Program-made: the position numbers and the translations under genes | Notes under the pieces: model-generated | What the model saw: the letters and a program-made list of their open reading frames with translations, nothing else | What the model was told of the DNA's origin: nothing | Database searches by the model: none | Assembly: GCA_910584125.1 (NCBI GenBank) | Contig: CAJTXU010000021.1 | Span: forward strand, 1 to 49,823 | DNA length: 49,823 bases | Reading direction: 5' to 3' | From: an uncultured Muribaculaceae bacterium | Lineage (GTDB): Bacteria; Bacteroidota; Bacteroidia; Bacteroidales; Muribaculaceae | Shown: piece after piece, positions 7,702-16,365 of the stretch | Layout: the number at the start of each line of letters is the position of its first letter | Position numbering within the stretch: the first letter of the stretch is position 1

Positions 7702-9519
7702 CTATTTGCTGAAAGCCCTTTCGATTCTGTCGATCATGTCGGCGGCTTCGTCGTAGGCCTTGCGGAGGTCTTCGTCGCCGCCTGCCGACGAATACTTGGC
7801 GAACTCCGCGCTGTCTATGATTCCGATGAACCTGTCGCTTATCTCCTGGGCAACGCCGCGGCTTTCGAGCACCTGACGCACATTGTCGCGCATCAGCTCG
7901 GATGTCGGCATCTTTAGTTTGTCGCCGAGATAGCCCCACATGGCGGTGAGGAGTTCGTCGTAGAACGCGTCGGCGTCATGCCGCTTCATAGCGGCTGCGG
8001 CGCGGCGCAGACGCCTGCGGGCCATCTTGTTGGCGCGCTTGCTGTTGAACGCCACCATGTCGGCGTGCGTGCGGCGGTAATGCCTGTAGCCTATTCCCGC
8101 CGCCGCGAGGAGCAGAACCGGAACGATGTACCAAAGCCAGTAGGCGAATCTCCTGACATAGGGAACGTGCTCCTTGTCGAGTCCGCTGGCATCGACCTCC
8201 ATGAGCTCGGCGTCGAATCTCATGCGACGCACTTCCCCTCCCTTCGACGCGGCTCCCTTGCCGACAGAGATCGAATATCCCTTGGCAACAGAGGTCTCGT
8301 ATCTGCCCGTCGCCGGATTGAAATAGACGAGCTTTACGTCGGGAATCCTGTATTCGCCCTCTTCAAGAGGCATGAACGAGTAGTCGAACGACACACTGCC
8401 CGACACATTCGAGCCGCCGACCGTGATGTTCTGGGTGGCTTTCGGCGTATACACCTCTATTTCCGGAGGATAAAGAGCTGAGAGGTCGGGCAGCTGCACA
8501 TACTTGATGTTGCCGGTGCCCTTGACGGTATAGACGATTGACGCCGCCTGGTTGGTCTTGAACTGCGATGTCTTGAGCTGCGACGTAATGGCGAACTTTC
8601 CCACTGCCCCCGAGAAATCGGCGGGTTTGGGAGCAGGCAGAGCCTTGACGTTGACCACAAGGTCGTTGGGAGTGACGTTAAGCTGCATAGGCGTGCTGAA
8701 CGACATGCTGCCCCAGAACGAATCGTGGTAATACTCACGCCGGTCGACAGATATGGTATATGTGTTGCCCGTCACCTTGAGACTGCCCGTCATCTGCGGG
8801 AACACGATGTAGCGCGCTATGACGGCCGTGGCATATGTCTTCCCCTGATATGTCTCGTATGACAGGGATGAAGAGATGTCTTTCGATTCCTCGACCACGA
8901 AACCGTCGAATTTAGGGGCGGCCGTGGCGCCCACGAACTTGATGGCGTCGTAGGTGGTATATAGTTTCACGGTGTAGACCAGGGCCTGCTGCTCATAGGC
9001 GGTGCTGCTTGACACGCTGGCGCGGAGGAAGAGATTGCCGTCGCCCTTGCCGATGAACTTCGGTTTGCTGTCGTCGTCGGGCACGTTGCCCGGCACGGCC
9101 GAGTGCGCCGGGGCCTGCGGCTGCTGTCCGCCGGCTCCCTTGGCAACTATGGTGTAATGCACGGCGTTGCTCCGCGTGCCGCCGACCGTGATGGGGCCGA
9201 ACGAATACGTTCCGGCCGTCGTGGCGCGGTATGTGCCCGTGTATGTGGCCGAATAGGTCTGTGTGGTGACGCCGTTGATGCTCGAGAAGCTCGACGACTC
9301 CGACGTGCGGTCGAAATACATCAGCTTCGCGCCCTGCAGCGTGGGCTTCGACGGAGCGCCGTCGGAGTTCGAGACCTGGATATTGAGATAGAAATGGTCG
9401 CCGACCTCAATCTGACTCTTTCCCCGGGACGGGGACACCGAAATCCTGACCGACGGCGCGGCCGCCGCAGTCAGCACTCCTATCAGGGAGAGAAGCAATA
9501 TGAAACATTTTCTCTTCAT
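7702..9519 (-). CDS. batD: BatD (oxygen tolerance protein)
   Basis: This 605-residue protein has a signal peptide (MKRKCFILLLSLIGVLTAAA), several beta-sandwich repeats in the periplasm, one membrane helix (about 455-478, YWLWYIVPVLLLAAAGIGY) and a helical cytoplasmic tail of about 130 residues. The layout matches BatD of the Bacteroides aerotolerance operon. Recurring patterns such as VKALPAPKPADFSGAVG and SFDYSFMPLEEGEYRIPD are typical of the family. The frame is open to 9693, but the ATG at 9519 gives the signal peptide and clears the upstream gene. The neighbour at 9534-10442 is a shorter BatD-type paralogue. Confidence 0.9.
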   Translation of the reverse strand: MKRKCFILLLSLIGVLTAAAAPSVRISVSPSRGKSQIEVGDHFYLNIQVSNSDGAPSKPTLQGAKLMYFDRTSESSSFSSINGVTTQTYSATYTGTYRATTAGTYSFGPITVGGTRSNAVHYTIVAKGAGGQQPQAPAHSAVPGNVPDDDSKPKFIGKGDGNLFLRASVSSSTAYEQQALVYTVKLYTTYDAIKFVGATAAPKFDGFVVEESKDISSSLSYETYQGKTYATAVIARYIVFPQMTGSLKVTGNTYTISVDRREYYHDSFWGSMSFSTPMQLNVTPNDLVVNVKALPAPKPADFSGAVGKFAITSQLKTSQFKTNQAASIVYTVKGTGNIKYVQLPDLSALYPPEIEVYTPKATQNITVGGSNVSGSVSFDYSFMPLEEGEYRIPDVKLVYFNPATGRYETSVAKGYSISVGKGAASKGGEVRRMRFDAELMEVDASGLDKEHVPYVRRFAYWLWYIVPVLLLAAAGIGYRHYRRTHADMVAFNSKRANKMARRRLRRAAAAMKRHDADAFYDELLTAMWGYLGDKLKMPTSELMRDNVRQVLESRGVAQEISDRFIGIIDSAEFAKYSSAGGDEDLRKAYDEAADMIDRIERAFSK

Positions 9520-9533
9520 AACCTTAAGCTGAT

Positions 9534-10442
9534 TTACACATCGATGCTTTCCCGACGCGATACAGTTGATTTTACCTTGACTTTCACCGGTTCGGACTCT
9601 GCCCGACGATATTTGCCGGTGGCCGGGTCGAAATAATCGAACATCACGACGCCGATCTCCGCGTCGGTCTCCGACGTCGGGATGAAGGTGCATTCGAGCT
9701 GGAGTTCGGAGACCATGCGTCCACGGTCGTATGCCGCGCCTCTCGACTCGGACACTGACTTGAGCTTCAGCCCGTTCTTGAACGCGTCACGATATTCGGG
9801 CATGGTGAGGTCGGCTATCATCCCGGTCCCCTTGAGTATGATTATCGCAGTGGCCTCCTCGTTGAGGAAGATGTCGCCCCGTGGCACTACGGTCTCGATC
9901 GAGAAATCACCCACCGAACCCGAGAAGTGCATGTCGGCCGGAGGTGCCGGGAGCGCCTTGACCTTGAACGACGTCCTGCGCACAGGTACGTCTAATTCCT
10001 TGGTCTCGCTCGTGCGAATCTTTCCCCAGAACGGATCGTTGACTATCACGGGATAAGACACGCCGACGGCATATTCTCCTCCGCTGAGCTCATAGCTCCC
10101 CTTCCGGTCCATGGTGAACATGAAGGCCTTGAGCGGAAAGCAGAAGTACTCGCGGCCGCCGATCTCGCGGCGGTACGAGCTGCCGGCCGGCTCGACCTTC
10201 TGCACGGAAGCGAACTCGCCTTTCGAGAGGCCGACCTCCGACTTCACCTCGGCGTATTCGATATTGGGATCGGTCGTGAACAGCGTCACCACCACCGGCA
10301 CGGGTTCACGCTCGTATACTGTGGCCCGGTCGAGTACGCACTCGATGAAGATGTCGGTCTTCTCGGCGGCCACCGATGCCGACGCGCAAATCAGCATCAG
10401 CAACGACGAGACTGTCATCATAAATCTCCTGACCATCACCAT
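9534..10442 (-). CDS. Short BatD-like protein, second copy
   Basis: This 302-residue secreted protein has a signal peptide (about 1-26) and beta-sandwich domains related to BatD. Its stretches VKALPAPPADMHFSGSVGDF and VMFDYFDPATGKYRRAE closely parallel VKALPAPKPADFSGAVGKF and LVYFNPATGRYE in the neighbouring batD. It lacks the membrane helix and cytoplasmic tail, so it should be soluble in the periplasm or held by partners. The gene overlaps the end of batC. An in-frame ATG at 10436 would make a TGATG coupling and is equally plausible as the start. It is probably a duplicated half of BatD. Confidence 0.8.
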   Translation of the reverse strand: MVMVRRFMMTVSSLLMLICASASVAAEKTDIFIECVLDRATVYEREPVPVVVTLFTTDPNIEYAEVKSEVGLSKGEFASVQKVEPAGSSYRREIGGREYFCFPLKAFMFTMDRKGSYELSGGEYAVGVSYPVIVNDPFWGKIRTSETKELDVPVRRTSFKVKALPAPPADMHFSGSVGDFSIETVVPRGDIFLNEEATAIIILKGTGMIADLTMPEYRDAFKNGLKLKSVSESRGAAYDRGRMVSELQLECTFIPTSETDAEIGVVMFDYFDPATGKYRRAESEPVKVKVKSTVSRRESIDV

Positions 10443-11197
10443 CTGCGGTTGTTGCGGCCCGCGGCGGCCGATTTCTCGCCCTTGCGCGCCTTGTTGACCC
10501 GCGCCCTTGTCGCGGACTCCTTGTTGTCTATCGCCTGCAGAATCTGCGAGGCGGCCTGCTGGCTCATCTCCTTCTGCTGCTTCTGCTGCTGGTTCTGCTG
10601 ATCCTGCTGCTGAGGCTGGTTCTGCTGGTCTTTGTTCTGGTCCTTGTTCTGGTCTTTCTTGTCCTGATCCTGATTCTTGTTCTGGTCCTGATTGTCCTTA
10701 TTCTGGTCTTTTTTCAGGTTCAGCTGGGCGATCCTCAGGTTCATGCGTGTGCGGTCGTCGTCCGCGTCAATGCGGAGCGACTGCTTGTAATAGCCGATGG
10801 CCTTGTCGTATTGCTTGGCGTTGAACTCCATGTTGCCCATATTGTAATTGGCTTTCGCCGCCAGCCCCGGCTTCTCTTTGGCCCGCGCCGAGACCGCCGT
10901 GAAATTGGCCCTCGCCTTCTCGCCCATCGCCTTGGTCGCTGCCGTCGTGTCGGCCGGATTGGAGACCTGTCTGATCTGCGCCAGACCGAGATTATAGCGG
11001 GCCTCGTCAGAATTAGCGTTCACCTGCAGAGCCTCCTCGTAAGCCTTGGCTGCCTCCTGGTATTTCTTCGACTTGTACAGTTCGTTTCCCTTGTTGATGA
11101 GTCTGCGCTCCTGACGTGTCGTGCCGCCACGGTCGCATCCGGCCGAGGTCAGCACGAGCAGAATCGCCGACAATATGAAGATAAAACGTGTTTTCAT
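10436..11197 (-). CDS. batC: BatC: TPR lipoprotein with Gln/Asn/Lys/Asp-rich tail
   Basis: This 253-residue protein has a lipoprotein signal (LTSAGC, Cys near residue 20). TPR motifs follow (about 30-75 and 115-150, including NKGNELYKSKKYQEAAKAY and YNMGNMEFNAKQYDKAIGY). A low-complexity tail then repeats DQNK, QNQDQ and QQ blocks (about 160-215) and ends in a basic stretch. The ATG at 11197 overlaps the batB stop by four bases (ATGA). The open frame continues to 11296, but this is only overlap with batB. BatC is believed to bind the BatA/BatB complex through its TPRs. Confidence 0.88.
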   Translation of the reverse strand: MKTRFIFILSAILLVLTSAGCDRGGTTRQERRLINKGNELYKSKKYQEAAKAYEEALQVNANSDEARYNLGLAQIRQVSNPADTTAATKAMGEKARANFTAVSARAKEKPGLAAKANYNMGNMEFNAKQYDKAIGYYKQSLRIDADDDRTRMNLRIAQLNLKKDQNKDNQDQNKNQDQDKKDQNKDQNKDQQNQPQQQDQQNQQQKQQKEMSQQAASQILQAIDNKESATRARVNKARKGEKSAAAGRNNRRW

Positions 11198-12240
11198 TTC
11201 TTTTCCTCCTTCTTGAAGAACGTGATTCGGTCGAGCCAGCTGATCTTGCGGTCGAGCAGCAGGATATCGGCGATGATGCACACGAGGGCCAGCCACGCGA
11301 ACACAGCGAATAGCTCGTCGTGCTGCGAATATACGCTCGACTCCATGGCGGCGCGTTTCAGTGTGGAGAGCTGACGGTCAAGATCCGACAGGGCTCCCGA
11401 CGCCGAGGCATTCACATAGATTCCCTTGCCCTTGCGGGCTATCTCGGAGGCGAGCTGCTCGTTGAGAGCGGTCCGCACCGGTTCGCCGGTCTGGTCGTCA
11501 ATCATGAATCCGTCGCGTTCGGGTATCATGGCGGGAGTCGAGGTGCCGACGCCGACCACATCGACCTGGATGCCTTTTGAGGCGGCGTTCTCGGCGGCCT
11601 TCATCACGCCCTCCTGGTCTTCGAGTTCCTCGGCGTCGGTGATCAGGATGATCGCCTTGCCGATATTTTTGTTGTCGCTGAACGAGCTGGTCGCCATCTC
11701 GATTGCCGAGGTGATGTTGGTGCCCTGCTCCGCGATCTGCGACGGGTCTATGGAGTTGAGGAACATCTTGGCCGAGACATAGTCGTTGGTGACTGGAATC
11801 AGGGTGTACGACTTTCCGGCATACACGATGAGCCCGACACGGTCGTTGTCGAGACGGTTGATGAGCTTCTCGAGGATAAGCTTGGCGGTGCGCATCCTGT
11901 CGGGGCCGTCGGGCGAGTCGGTGGCCGAGGCGAACATCGAGTTCGACGCGTCGACCGCGATGACGACCTCGATGCCTTCCTTGACGGTCTTCTGGTCCTT
12001 GACGCCGCCCCACGGGCGCGCGAAGGCTATGATGATAAGGGTCAGGGCAAGAAGCCCGACGATTATCTTCAGCGGTGGTTTATATGGCGACACCTCGGGC
12101 ATCAGGCTCGAGATCACTCCCGGTTTGCCGAATTTCCTCAGATTACGCCGGCGCGTGTATCGCGACCACACGTAGAGCATGGCCAGCAACGGAACGAGCA
12201 GGAGCAGGAACAACAGTCCGGGATATGCGAAATTAAACAT
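11194..12240 (-). CDS. batB: BatB: membrane-anchored von Willebrand factor A protein
   Basis: This 348-residue protein has two N-terminal membrane helices (about 8-26 and 60-78), a vWA domain with the metal-binding MIDAS motif DASNSM (about 97-102) and a C-terminal membrane helix before the basic end. The layout is identical to BatA, its neighbour, and the two are believed to form a complex in the inner membrane. It is translationally coupled to batC by an ATGA overlap and follows batA by 21 bases. Confidence 0.92.
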   Translation of the reverse strand: MFNFAYPGLLFLLLLVPLLAMLYVWSRYTRRRNLRKFGKPGVISSLMPEVSPYKPPLKIIVGLLALTLIIIAFARPWGGVKDQKTVKEGIEVVIAVDASNSMFASATDSPDGPDRMRTAKLILEKLINRLDNDRVGLIVYAGKSYTLIPVTNDYVSAKMFLNSIDPSQIAEQGTNITSAIEMATSSFSDNKNIGKAIILITDAEELEDQEGVMKAAENAASKGIQVDVVGVGTSTPAMIPERDGFMIDDQTGEPVRTALNEQLASEIARKGKGIYVNASASGALSDLDRQLSTLKRAAMESSVYSQHDELFAVFAWLALVCIIADILLLDRKISWLDRITFFKKEEKK

Positions 12241-12261
12241 GACGTCTGATGTTTGTTTTGG

Positions 12262-13239
12262 TTAAGGTATTCTCCTCAGGACGGTATATCTGAGCAGCAG
12301 CTGCAGGGCCAGCGCGCAGAGCGACAGAAGGATCCATGGGGTGAAATTGTCTTCGGTCTGCGTGAAGTTGTTGACGTTGATCTTCGACTTCTCGAGGCTG
12401 TCTATCTCCTCGAACACCTGACGTAGCATCCTCGAGTCGGTGGCGCGGAAATACTTTCCGCCCGTGACGTCCGAGATGTTCTTGAGCGCTGCCTCGTCGA
12501 TCTTTGTCTCCATCTGTGTGGTCGAGAAGCCGTAGGGGTCGGTGATGGTGATCGATCCGTTCTTGCCGACGCCGATAGAATAGATGCGTATGCCTTTCTG
12601 CTTGGCGATCTGTGCGGCCGTGGCCGGAGCCACTTCGCCGGCGTTGTTGGTTCCGTCGGTAAGCAGGATGATGCTCTTCGATTTGGCCTGTCCGGAGACA
12701 AGACGATTGATTGATGAGGCTATGCCGTCGCCTATGGCGGTGCCGTCGTTGAGGGCGCCGGTCTTGGTGCCGGCTATGGCGTTGACGAGCGCGGCCCTGT
12801 CGGTGGTGAGTGGCATCAGCGAGAGGCTCTCGCCCGAGAATACCACCAGACCGATGTTGTCGTTGGTGCGCTGGGCCACGAACTTGGAAGCGACTTCCTT
12901 AGCCGCCTCTATTCGGTTGGGCTCCAGGTCGGTGGCGAGCATACTGCTCGAGATGTCAAGCGCGAGCACGATGTCGGTGCCCTCGATGGTCGACGAATGA
13001 AGCGAGTCATGTTTCTGAGGCCGCGAGAGGGCGACTATCAGTCCGCCGATGGCCACAAGCTGGAGGCCGAAGCATACATGCATCAGCATCACCTTGCCCC
13101 GCGCCCTGTAGGGTCGCAGCGAGGAAACCGACGAGACGCCGACCGACGGGTTGGAGTTCCGCCATTTCATCACGTACCACACTATCAGCGGCACATATAC
13201 CAGAAAGAGCAGCAGAAGCCACGGATGCATCAGTTTCAT
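12262..13239 (-). CDS. batA: BatA: membrane-anchored von Willebrand factor A protein
   Basis: This 325-residue paralogue of BatB has N-terminal membrane helices, a vWA domain with MIDAS motif DISSSM (about 94-99) and the second metal-ligand region LLTDGTNNAG, and a C-terminal membrane helix. It starts inside the stop of the preceding gene (ATGA at 13239-13236), so the two are translationally coupled. MoxR ATPases are thought to act on vWA proteins of this kind, and moxR heads the same operon. Confidence 0.92.
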   Translation of the reverse strand: MKLMHPWLLLLFLVYVPLIVWYVMKWRNSNPSVGVSSVSSLRPYRARGKVMLMHVCFGLQLVAIGGLIVALSRPQKHDSLHSSTIEGTDIVLALDISSSMLATDLEPNRIEAAKEVASKFVAQRTNDNIGLVVFSGESLSLMPLTTDRAALVNAIAGTKTGALNDGTAIGDGIASSINRLVSGQAKSKSIILLTDGTNNAGEVAPATAAQIAKQKGIRIYSIGVGKNGSITITDPYGFSTTQMETKIDEAALKNISDVTGGKYFRATDSRMLRQVFEEIDSLEKSKINVNNFTQTEDNFTPWILLSLCALALQLLLRYTVLRRIP

Positions 13240-14273
13240 CTCGCACCTCCTTTCTTCACAGCTTGCTTGACGGCTTTATTGCCATCCTTACTGTCGTTGT
13301 TGTCTTCGTTTTTTTCTACGAGTGCCACCACCGGCTTTGTCTCCTCGACGAATCGGCGGGCATTGTCGAAAGCGAGGACGTTGTCGTCGGGCAACGGGCG
13401 CACCTTGGCGAACTTGACGAAATCGGCCATGTCGAGTATCTGGCGGAAATATTGCCGCTTGTCCTTGAGTTCGGGATTCTTCGAAAGCGAGTCGAGAATC
13501 TCGCGCGAGGTCATCTCCATGGCGTTGATTCCGAATCTCCTATACAGATATGTGCGGAGTATCTCGGTGAGCTCGGTGAAGTATTCCTTCTCCATGCCCT
13601 GCTCCCAGAGTTTCTTCTCCTTAAGCTTGGCGAGGCCGGAGACAGCGACCTCGTAGGGCGTCGGCTCCGGTTTCTTGGGGATGATGTACCCCTGCCGGCG
13701 GTATTTGCGCATTGCGTACAGGGAGACGCCTATAGCGGCCAATATTATGATAAGCAGCCACCAGAAATCAATCACCCAGTCGGGCAGATAATCGAGCGGC
13801 GACCAACCGTCGGGCTTCGCCACGCCGGCGTAGTCGTTGATCGGGGTGTCGGCCTTGGCCTGCACGGGATAGACCTTGAACGAGACTGAGTTGGAACGGA
13901 CGGAATCGCCTCCCGCCACATATACGAACTCGGGCAGACGGTAGTATCCGGAGTCGAACGCCTGGAGCGGAATCTGATAGACGATGTCGATCGAGCCGGA
14001 AGACTCCACCGTGTCGATGCGCGACGGAGCCCTCAGCTCCACGCTGTCGCCGCAGAGGGGGATGATGCCGTCCTCGCGCATTTTCGACAGCAGCGGGAAG
14101 GAGCCTTTCACGCCCTTGGGCTGCGACACCGACAGCTGCAGCGTCGTCATCTTGCCCATCAGCAGATTGGCCGAATCGAGCTTGGCCCTCACCGTCGGCG
14201 CCGACACGGCGTCGCCGACACCGAGCAGAAGAGCCGCCGCGAGCAGAAGTATTTTAAATCTCTTTAAATTCAT
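13236..14273 (-). CDS. Bat-operon single-pass membrane protein (DUF4381/BatD-like)
   Basis: This 345-residue protein has a signal peptide (about 1-25), an extracytoplasmic beta-sandwich region of about 150 residues, one membrane helix (about 172-193, WWLLIIILAAIGVSLYAM) and a cytoplasmic helical tail with a charged end. A protein of this layout lies between the DUF58 and batA genes in Bacteroidetes Bat operons. Its biochemical role is not known to me. It overlaps batA by four bases and follows the DUF58 gene by 16 bases. Confidence 0.8.
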   Translation of the reverse strand: MNLKRFKILLLAAALLLGVGDAVSAPTVRAKLDSANLLMGKMTTLQLSVSQPKGVKGSFPLLSKMREDGIIPLCGDSVELRAPSRIDTVESSGSIDIVYQIPLQAFDSGYYRLPEFVYVAGGDSVRSNSVSFKVYPVQAKADTPINDYAGVAKPDGWSPLDYLPDWVIDFWWLLIIILAAIGVSLYAMRKYRRQGYIIPKKPEPTPYEVAVSGLAKLKEKKLWEQGMEKEYFTELTEILRTYLYRRFGINAMEMTSREILDSLSKNPELKDKRQYFRQILDMADFVKFAKVRPLPDDNVLAFDNARRFVEETKPVVALVEKNEDNNDSKDGNKAVKQAVKKGGAR

Positions 14274-14289
14274 AGCGTTGAATTGAGAA

Positions 14290-15168
14290 TCACCTTGGGA
14301 CGGCCCTACGCCTGAACAGGCCGAGCAGAGCCTTCACGAAATCCTCGTCGGTCGTGACCGAGGCGAGGTCGACGCCGCTACGGGTCGTGACCGACGCGAG
14401 TTCCTGCTGACGTCTGTACCATTCCTTGGCATACGCCTGACGCGCCTTTTTCGACGAGGTGTCGATCCACATGTCGGCACCTGTCTCCATGTCGCGCATC
14501 CTGACGAGTCCCACGTCGGGCATCTCGGCGTCGCGACGGTCGTAGACCTGTATCGCGGCCAGATCATGCTTGCGGTTGGCTATCGACATGCTCTTGAAAT
14601 AATCGTGCGTGTCGATGAAATCGGAGATTACGAACGCCGTCGAGCGCTTCTTGATCGCGTTGGTCAGGAATTTAAGGGCGACGTCTATGTCGGTGCCCTT
14701 GCTTTCGGGCTCGAAGTTGATGATCTCCCTTATGATCAGCAGAATGTGCTTCCTGCCCTTCTTGGGGGGAATGAATTTCTCGATTTTGTCGGAGAAGAAG
14801 ATGACGCCGACCTTATCGTTGTTCTGTATCGACGAGAAGGCGAGCGTGGCCGCTATCTCGGCCATCTTCTCCTTCTTGAGTTCGCCGACGGCTCCGAAGT
14901 CACGGCTTCCGCTCACGTCGACGAGCAGCATGACCGTGAGTTCGCGCTCCTCCTCGTAGACCTTGACATAGGGCTTGTTGTGGCGCGACGTGACGTTCCA
15001 GTCTATGTCGCGCACGTCGTCGCCCGGCTCATATTCGCGCACCTCGCTGAATATCACGCCGCGCCCCTTGAAGGCGCTGTGATACTCGCCGGCGAATATG
15101 TTCTGGCTCAGTCCCCGGGTCTTGATCTCGATTTTCCGGATCTTCTTCAGCAGTTCGTTGGCATCCAT
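14290..15168 (-). CDS. DUF58 domain protein of the MoxR/Bat operon
   Basis: This 292-residue cytoplasmic protein has the DUF58 hallmarks. EYEPGDDVRDIDWNVTSRH is the family signature near residues 42-60. A vWA-like region follows with the degenerate MIDAS sequence DVSGSRDFG. The gene lies between moxR and the vWA genes, as expected for a MoxR client or adaptor. The gap to moxR is 25 bases. Confidence 0.9.
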   Translation of the reverse strand: MDANELLKKIRKIEIKTRGLSQNIFAGEYHSAFKGRGVIFSEVREYEPGDDVRDIDWNVTSRHNKPYVKVYEEERELTVMLLVDVSGSRDFGAVGELKKEKMAEIAATLAFSSIQNNDKVGVIFFSDKIEKFIPPKKGRKHILLIIREIINFEPESKGTDIDVALKFLTNAIKKRSTAFVISDFIDTHDYFKSMSIANRKHDLAAIQVYDRRDAEMPDVGLVRMRDMETGADMWIDTSSKKARQAYAKEWYRRQQELASVTTRSGVDLASVTTDEDFVKALLGLFRRRAVPR

Positions 15169-15193
15169 TCAGATATGGTTAAGATCGGGGCCG

Positions 15194-16189
15194 TCAGGGC
15201 ACCTCCACCTTGTCGAGGATATCGGTGATGACCTCGTCGGAATTTATGTTGTTGGCCTCGGCCTCGTAGGTCAGGCCGATGCGGTGACGCAGCACGTCGT
15301 GGCACACGGCGCGGACATCCTCGGGGATGACATATCCCCTGCCCTGCAGGAAAGCATACGCGCGCGAGGCGAGCGCGAGGCTGATCGAGGCACGAGGCGA
15401 GGCGCCGAACGATATGATGCTCTGCAGGTCGTTGAGACCGTACTTGGCCGGCTGACGGGTGGCGAAAACTATGTCGACGATGTAGTTCTCCAGCTTCTCG
15501 TCGATATATATCTTATCGACGATCTTCTGTACCTCCAGAATCTCGCGGGGGTCGATGATCGCGTTGACGGGGGTCTGCGTCTCGCGGATGTTCTGGCGTA
15601 TGATCGCCTTCTCCTCTTCTTTAGTAGGATACCCGATCACGACCTTCAGAAGGAAACGGTCCACCTGCGCCTCGGGCAGAGGATATGTGCCCTCCTGCTC
15701 GATGGGGTTCTGCGTGGCCATCACGAGGAACGGCGAGGGAAGCGGATATGTGTTGTCGCCGATGGTGACCTGTCGCTCCTGCATGGCCTCGAGCAGAGCC
15801 GACTGCACCTTGGCCGGGGCGCGGTTGATCTCGTCGGCCAGGACGAAGTTGGCGAAAATCGGGCCTTTCTTGACTTCGAAGGTCTCTTTCTTGACGCTGT
15901 ATATCAGCGTTCCTATCACGTCGGCAGGAAGAAGGTCAGGGGTGAACTGCACGCGGCTGTAGCGGGCGTCGACAAGCGTCGCGAGCGTCTTGATGGCGAG
16001 CGTCTTCGCGAGTCCCGGAACGCCCTCGAGCAGGATATGCCCGTTGCAGAGCAGTGCTATCAGCAACGAGTCCACAAGATGTTTCTGTCCGACGATGCGC
16101 CGGTCCATGCCCGTGCGAATCATCGCCACGAAATTGCTTTTGGAGGCGATCAGGTCCTGAAGTTCCCTGATGTTAACTGTTTCATCCAT
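15194..16189 (-). CDS. MoxR family AAA+ ATPase
   Basis: This 331-residue AAA+ protein has a modified Walker A (LLEGVPGLAKTL, about 54-65), Walker B (NFVLADEINRA, about 111-121), sensor 1 (VMATQNPIEQEG) and the C-terminal lid. The length is normal. MoxR ATPases work as chaperones for metal-dependent vWA proteins. As the first gene of the nine-gene Bat unit it probably remodels BatA and BatB. A -7 element and a folded leader lie upstream. Confidence 0.94.
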   Translation of the reverse strand: MDETVNIRELQDLIASKSNFVAMIRTGMDRRIVGQKHLVDSLLIALLCNGHILLEGVPGLAKTLAIKTLATLVDARYSRVQFTPDLLPADVIGTLIYSVKKETFEVKKGPIFANFVLADEINRAPAKVQSALLEAMQERQVTIGDNTYPLPSPFLVMATQNPIEQEGTYPLPEAQVDRFLLKVVIGYPTKEEEKAIIRQNIRETQTPVNAIIDPREILEVQKIVDKIYIDEKLENYIVDIVFATRQPAKYGLNDLQSIISFGASPRASISLALASRAYAFLQGRGYVIPEDVRAVCHDVLRHRIGLTYEAEANNINSDEVITDILDKVEVP

Positions 16190-16213
16190 AAGAATTATTC
16201 TACATTTTAATGT

Positions 16214-16265
16214 GCGGAGGCCCGGCGTAGCGACGTTTCAGTCGCACATTCAACACGGGCCCCGC
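16214..16265 (-). promoter_or_regulatory. Folded leader upstream of moxR
   Basis: Between the predicted transcription start (about 16272) and the moxR ATG, two nested stems can be drawn. The outer stem pairs 16214-16224 with 16256-16265 (10 pairs, one bulge). The inner one is gcgac (16230-16234) with gtcgc (16241-16245) and a six-base loop. The element is much richer in GC than its surroundings. It could control expression of the Bat operon or be a dispersed repeat. The function is unknown. Confidence 0.4.
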
Positions 16266-16278
16266 GCTATTCTGTATG

Positions 16279-16286
16279 CAAAATTA
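16279..16286 (-). promoter_or_regulatory. -7 element of the moxR/Bat operon
   Basis: TAATTTTG on the minus strand matches TAnnTTTG. No clean TTG is found 19-21 bases upstream; that position is occupied by an inverted repeat (16293-16331), so promoter strength or control may depend on it. Confidence 0.5.
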
Positions 16287-16292
16287 GTATAT

Positions 16293-16331
16293 TTAACTTA
16301 ATTATGTTAACGACTTGCGTTAAATTAAGTT
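16293..16331. terminator. Inverted repeat between thiL and the moxR promoter
   Basis: TTAACG (16307-16312) and CGTTAA (16318-16323) form an inner stem with a five-base loop. AACTTAAT and ATTAAGTT on the outside extend the pairing past a four-base internal loop. It may end the thiL transcript (thiL stops at 16366). It also covers the place of the -33 element of the moxR promoter, so an operator role is possible. No long T-run follows. Confidence 0.45.
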
Positions 16332-16365
16332 TATAATTACTTAAAGAATTAAAACCGGGTGATTC

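Noticed and set aside
7670..7939. N-terminal extension of batE
   Set aside because: The extra residues are the overlapping end of batD in another frame, and the signal peptide starts at 7669.
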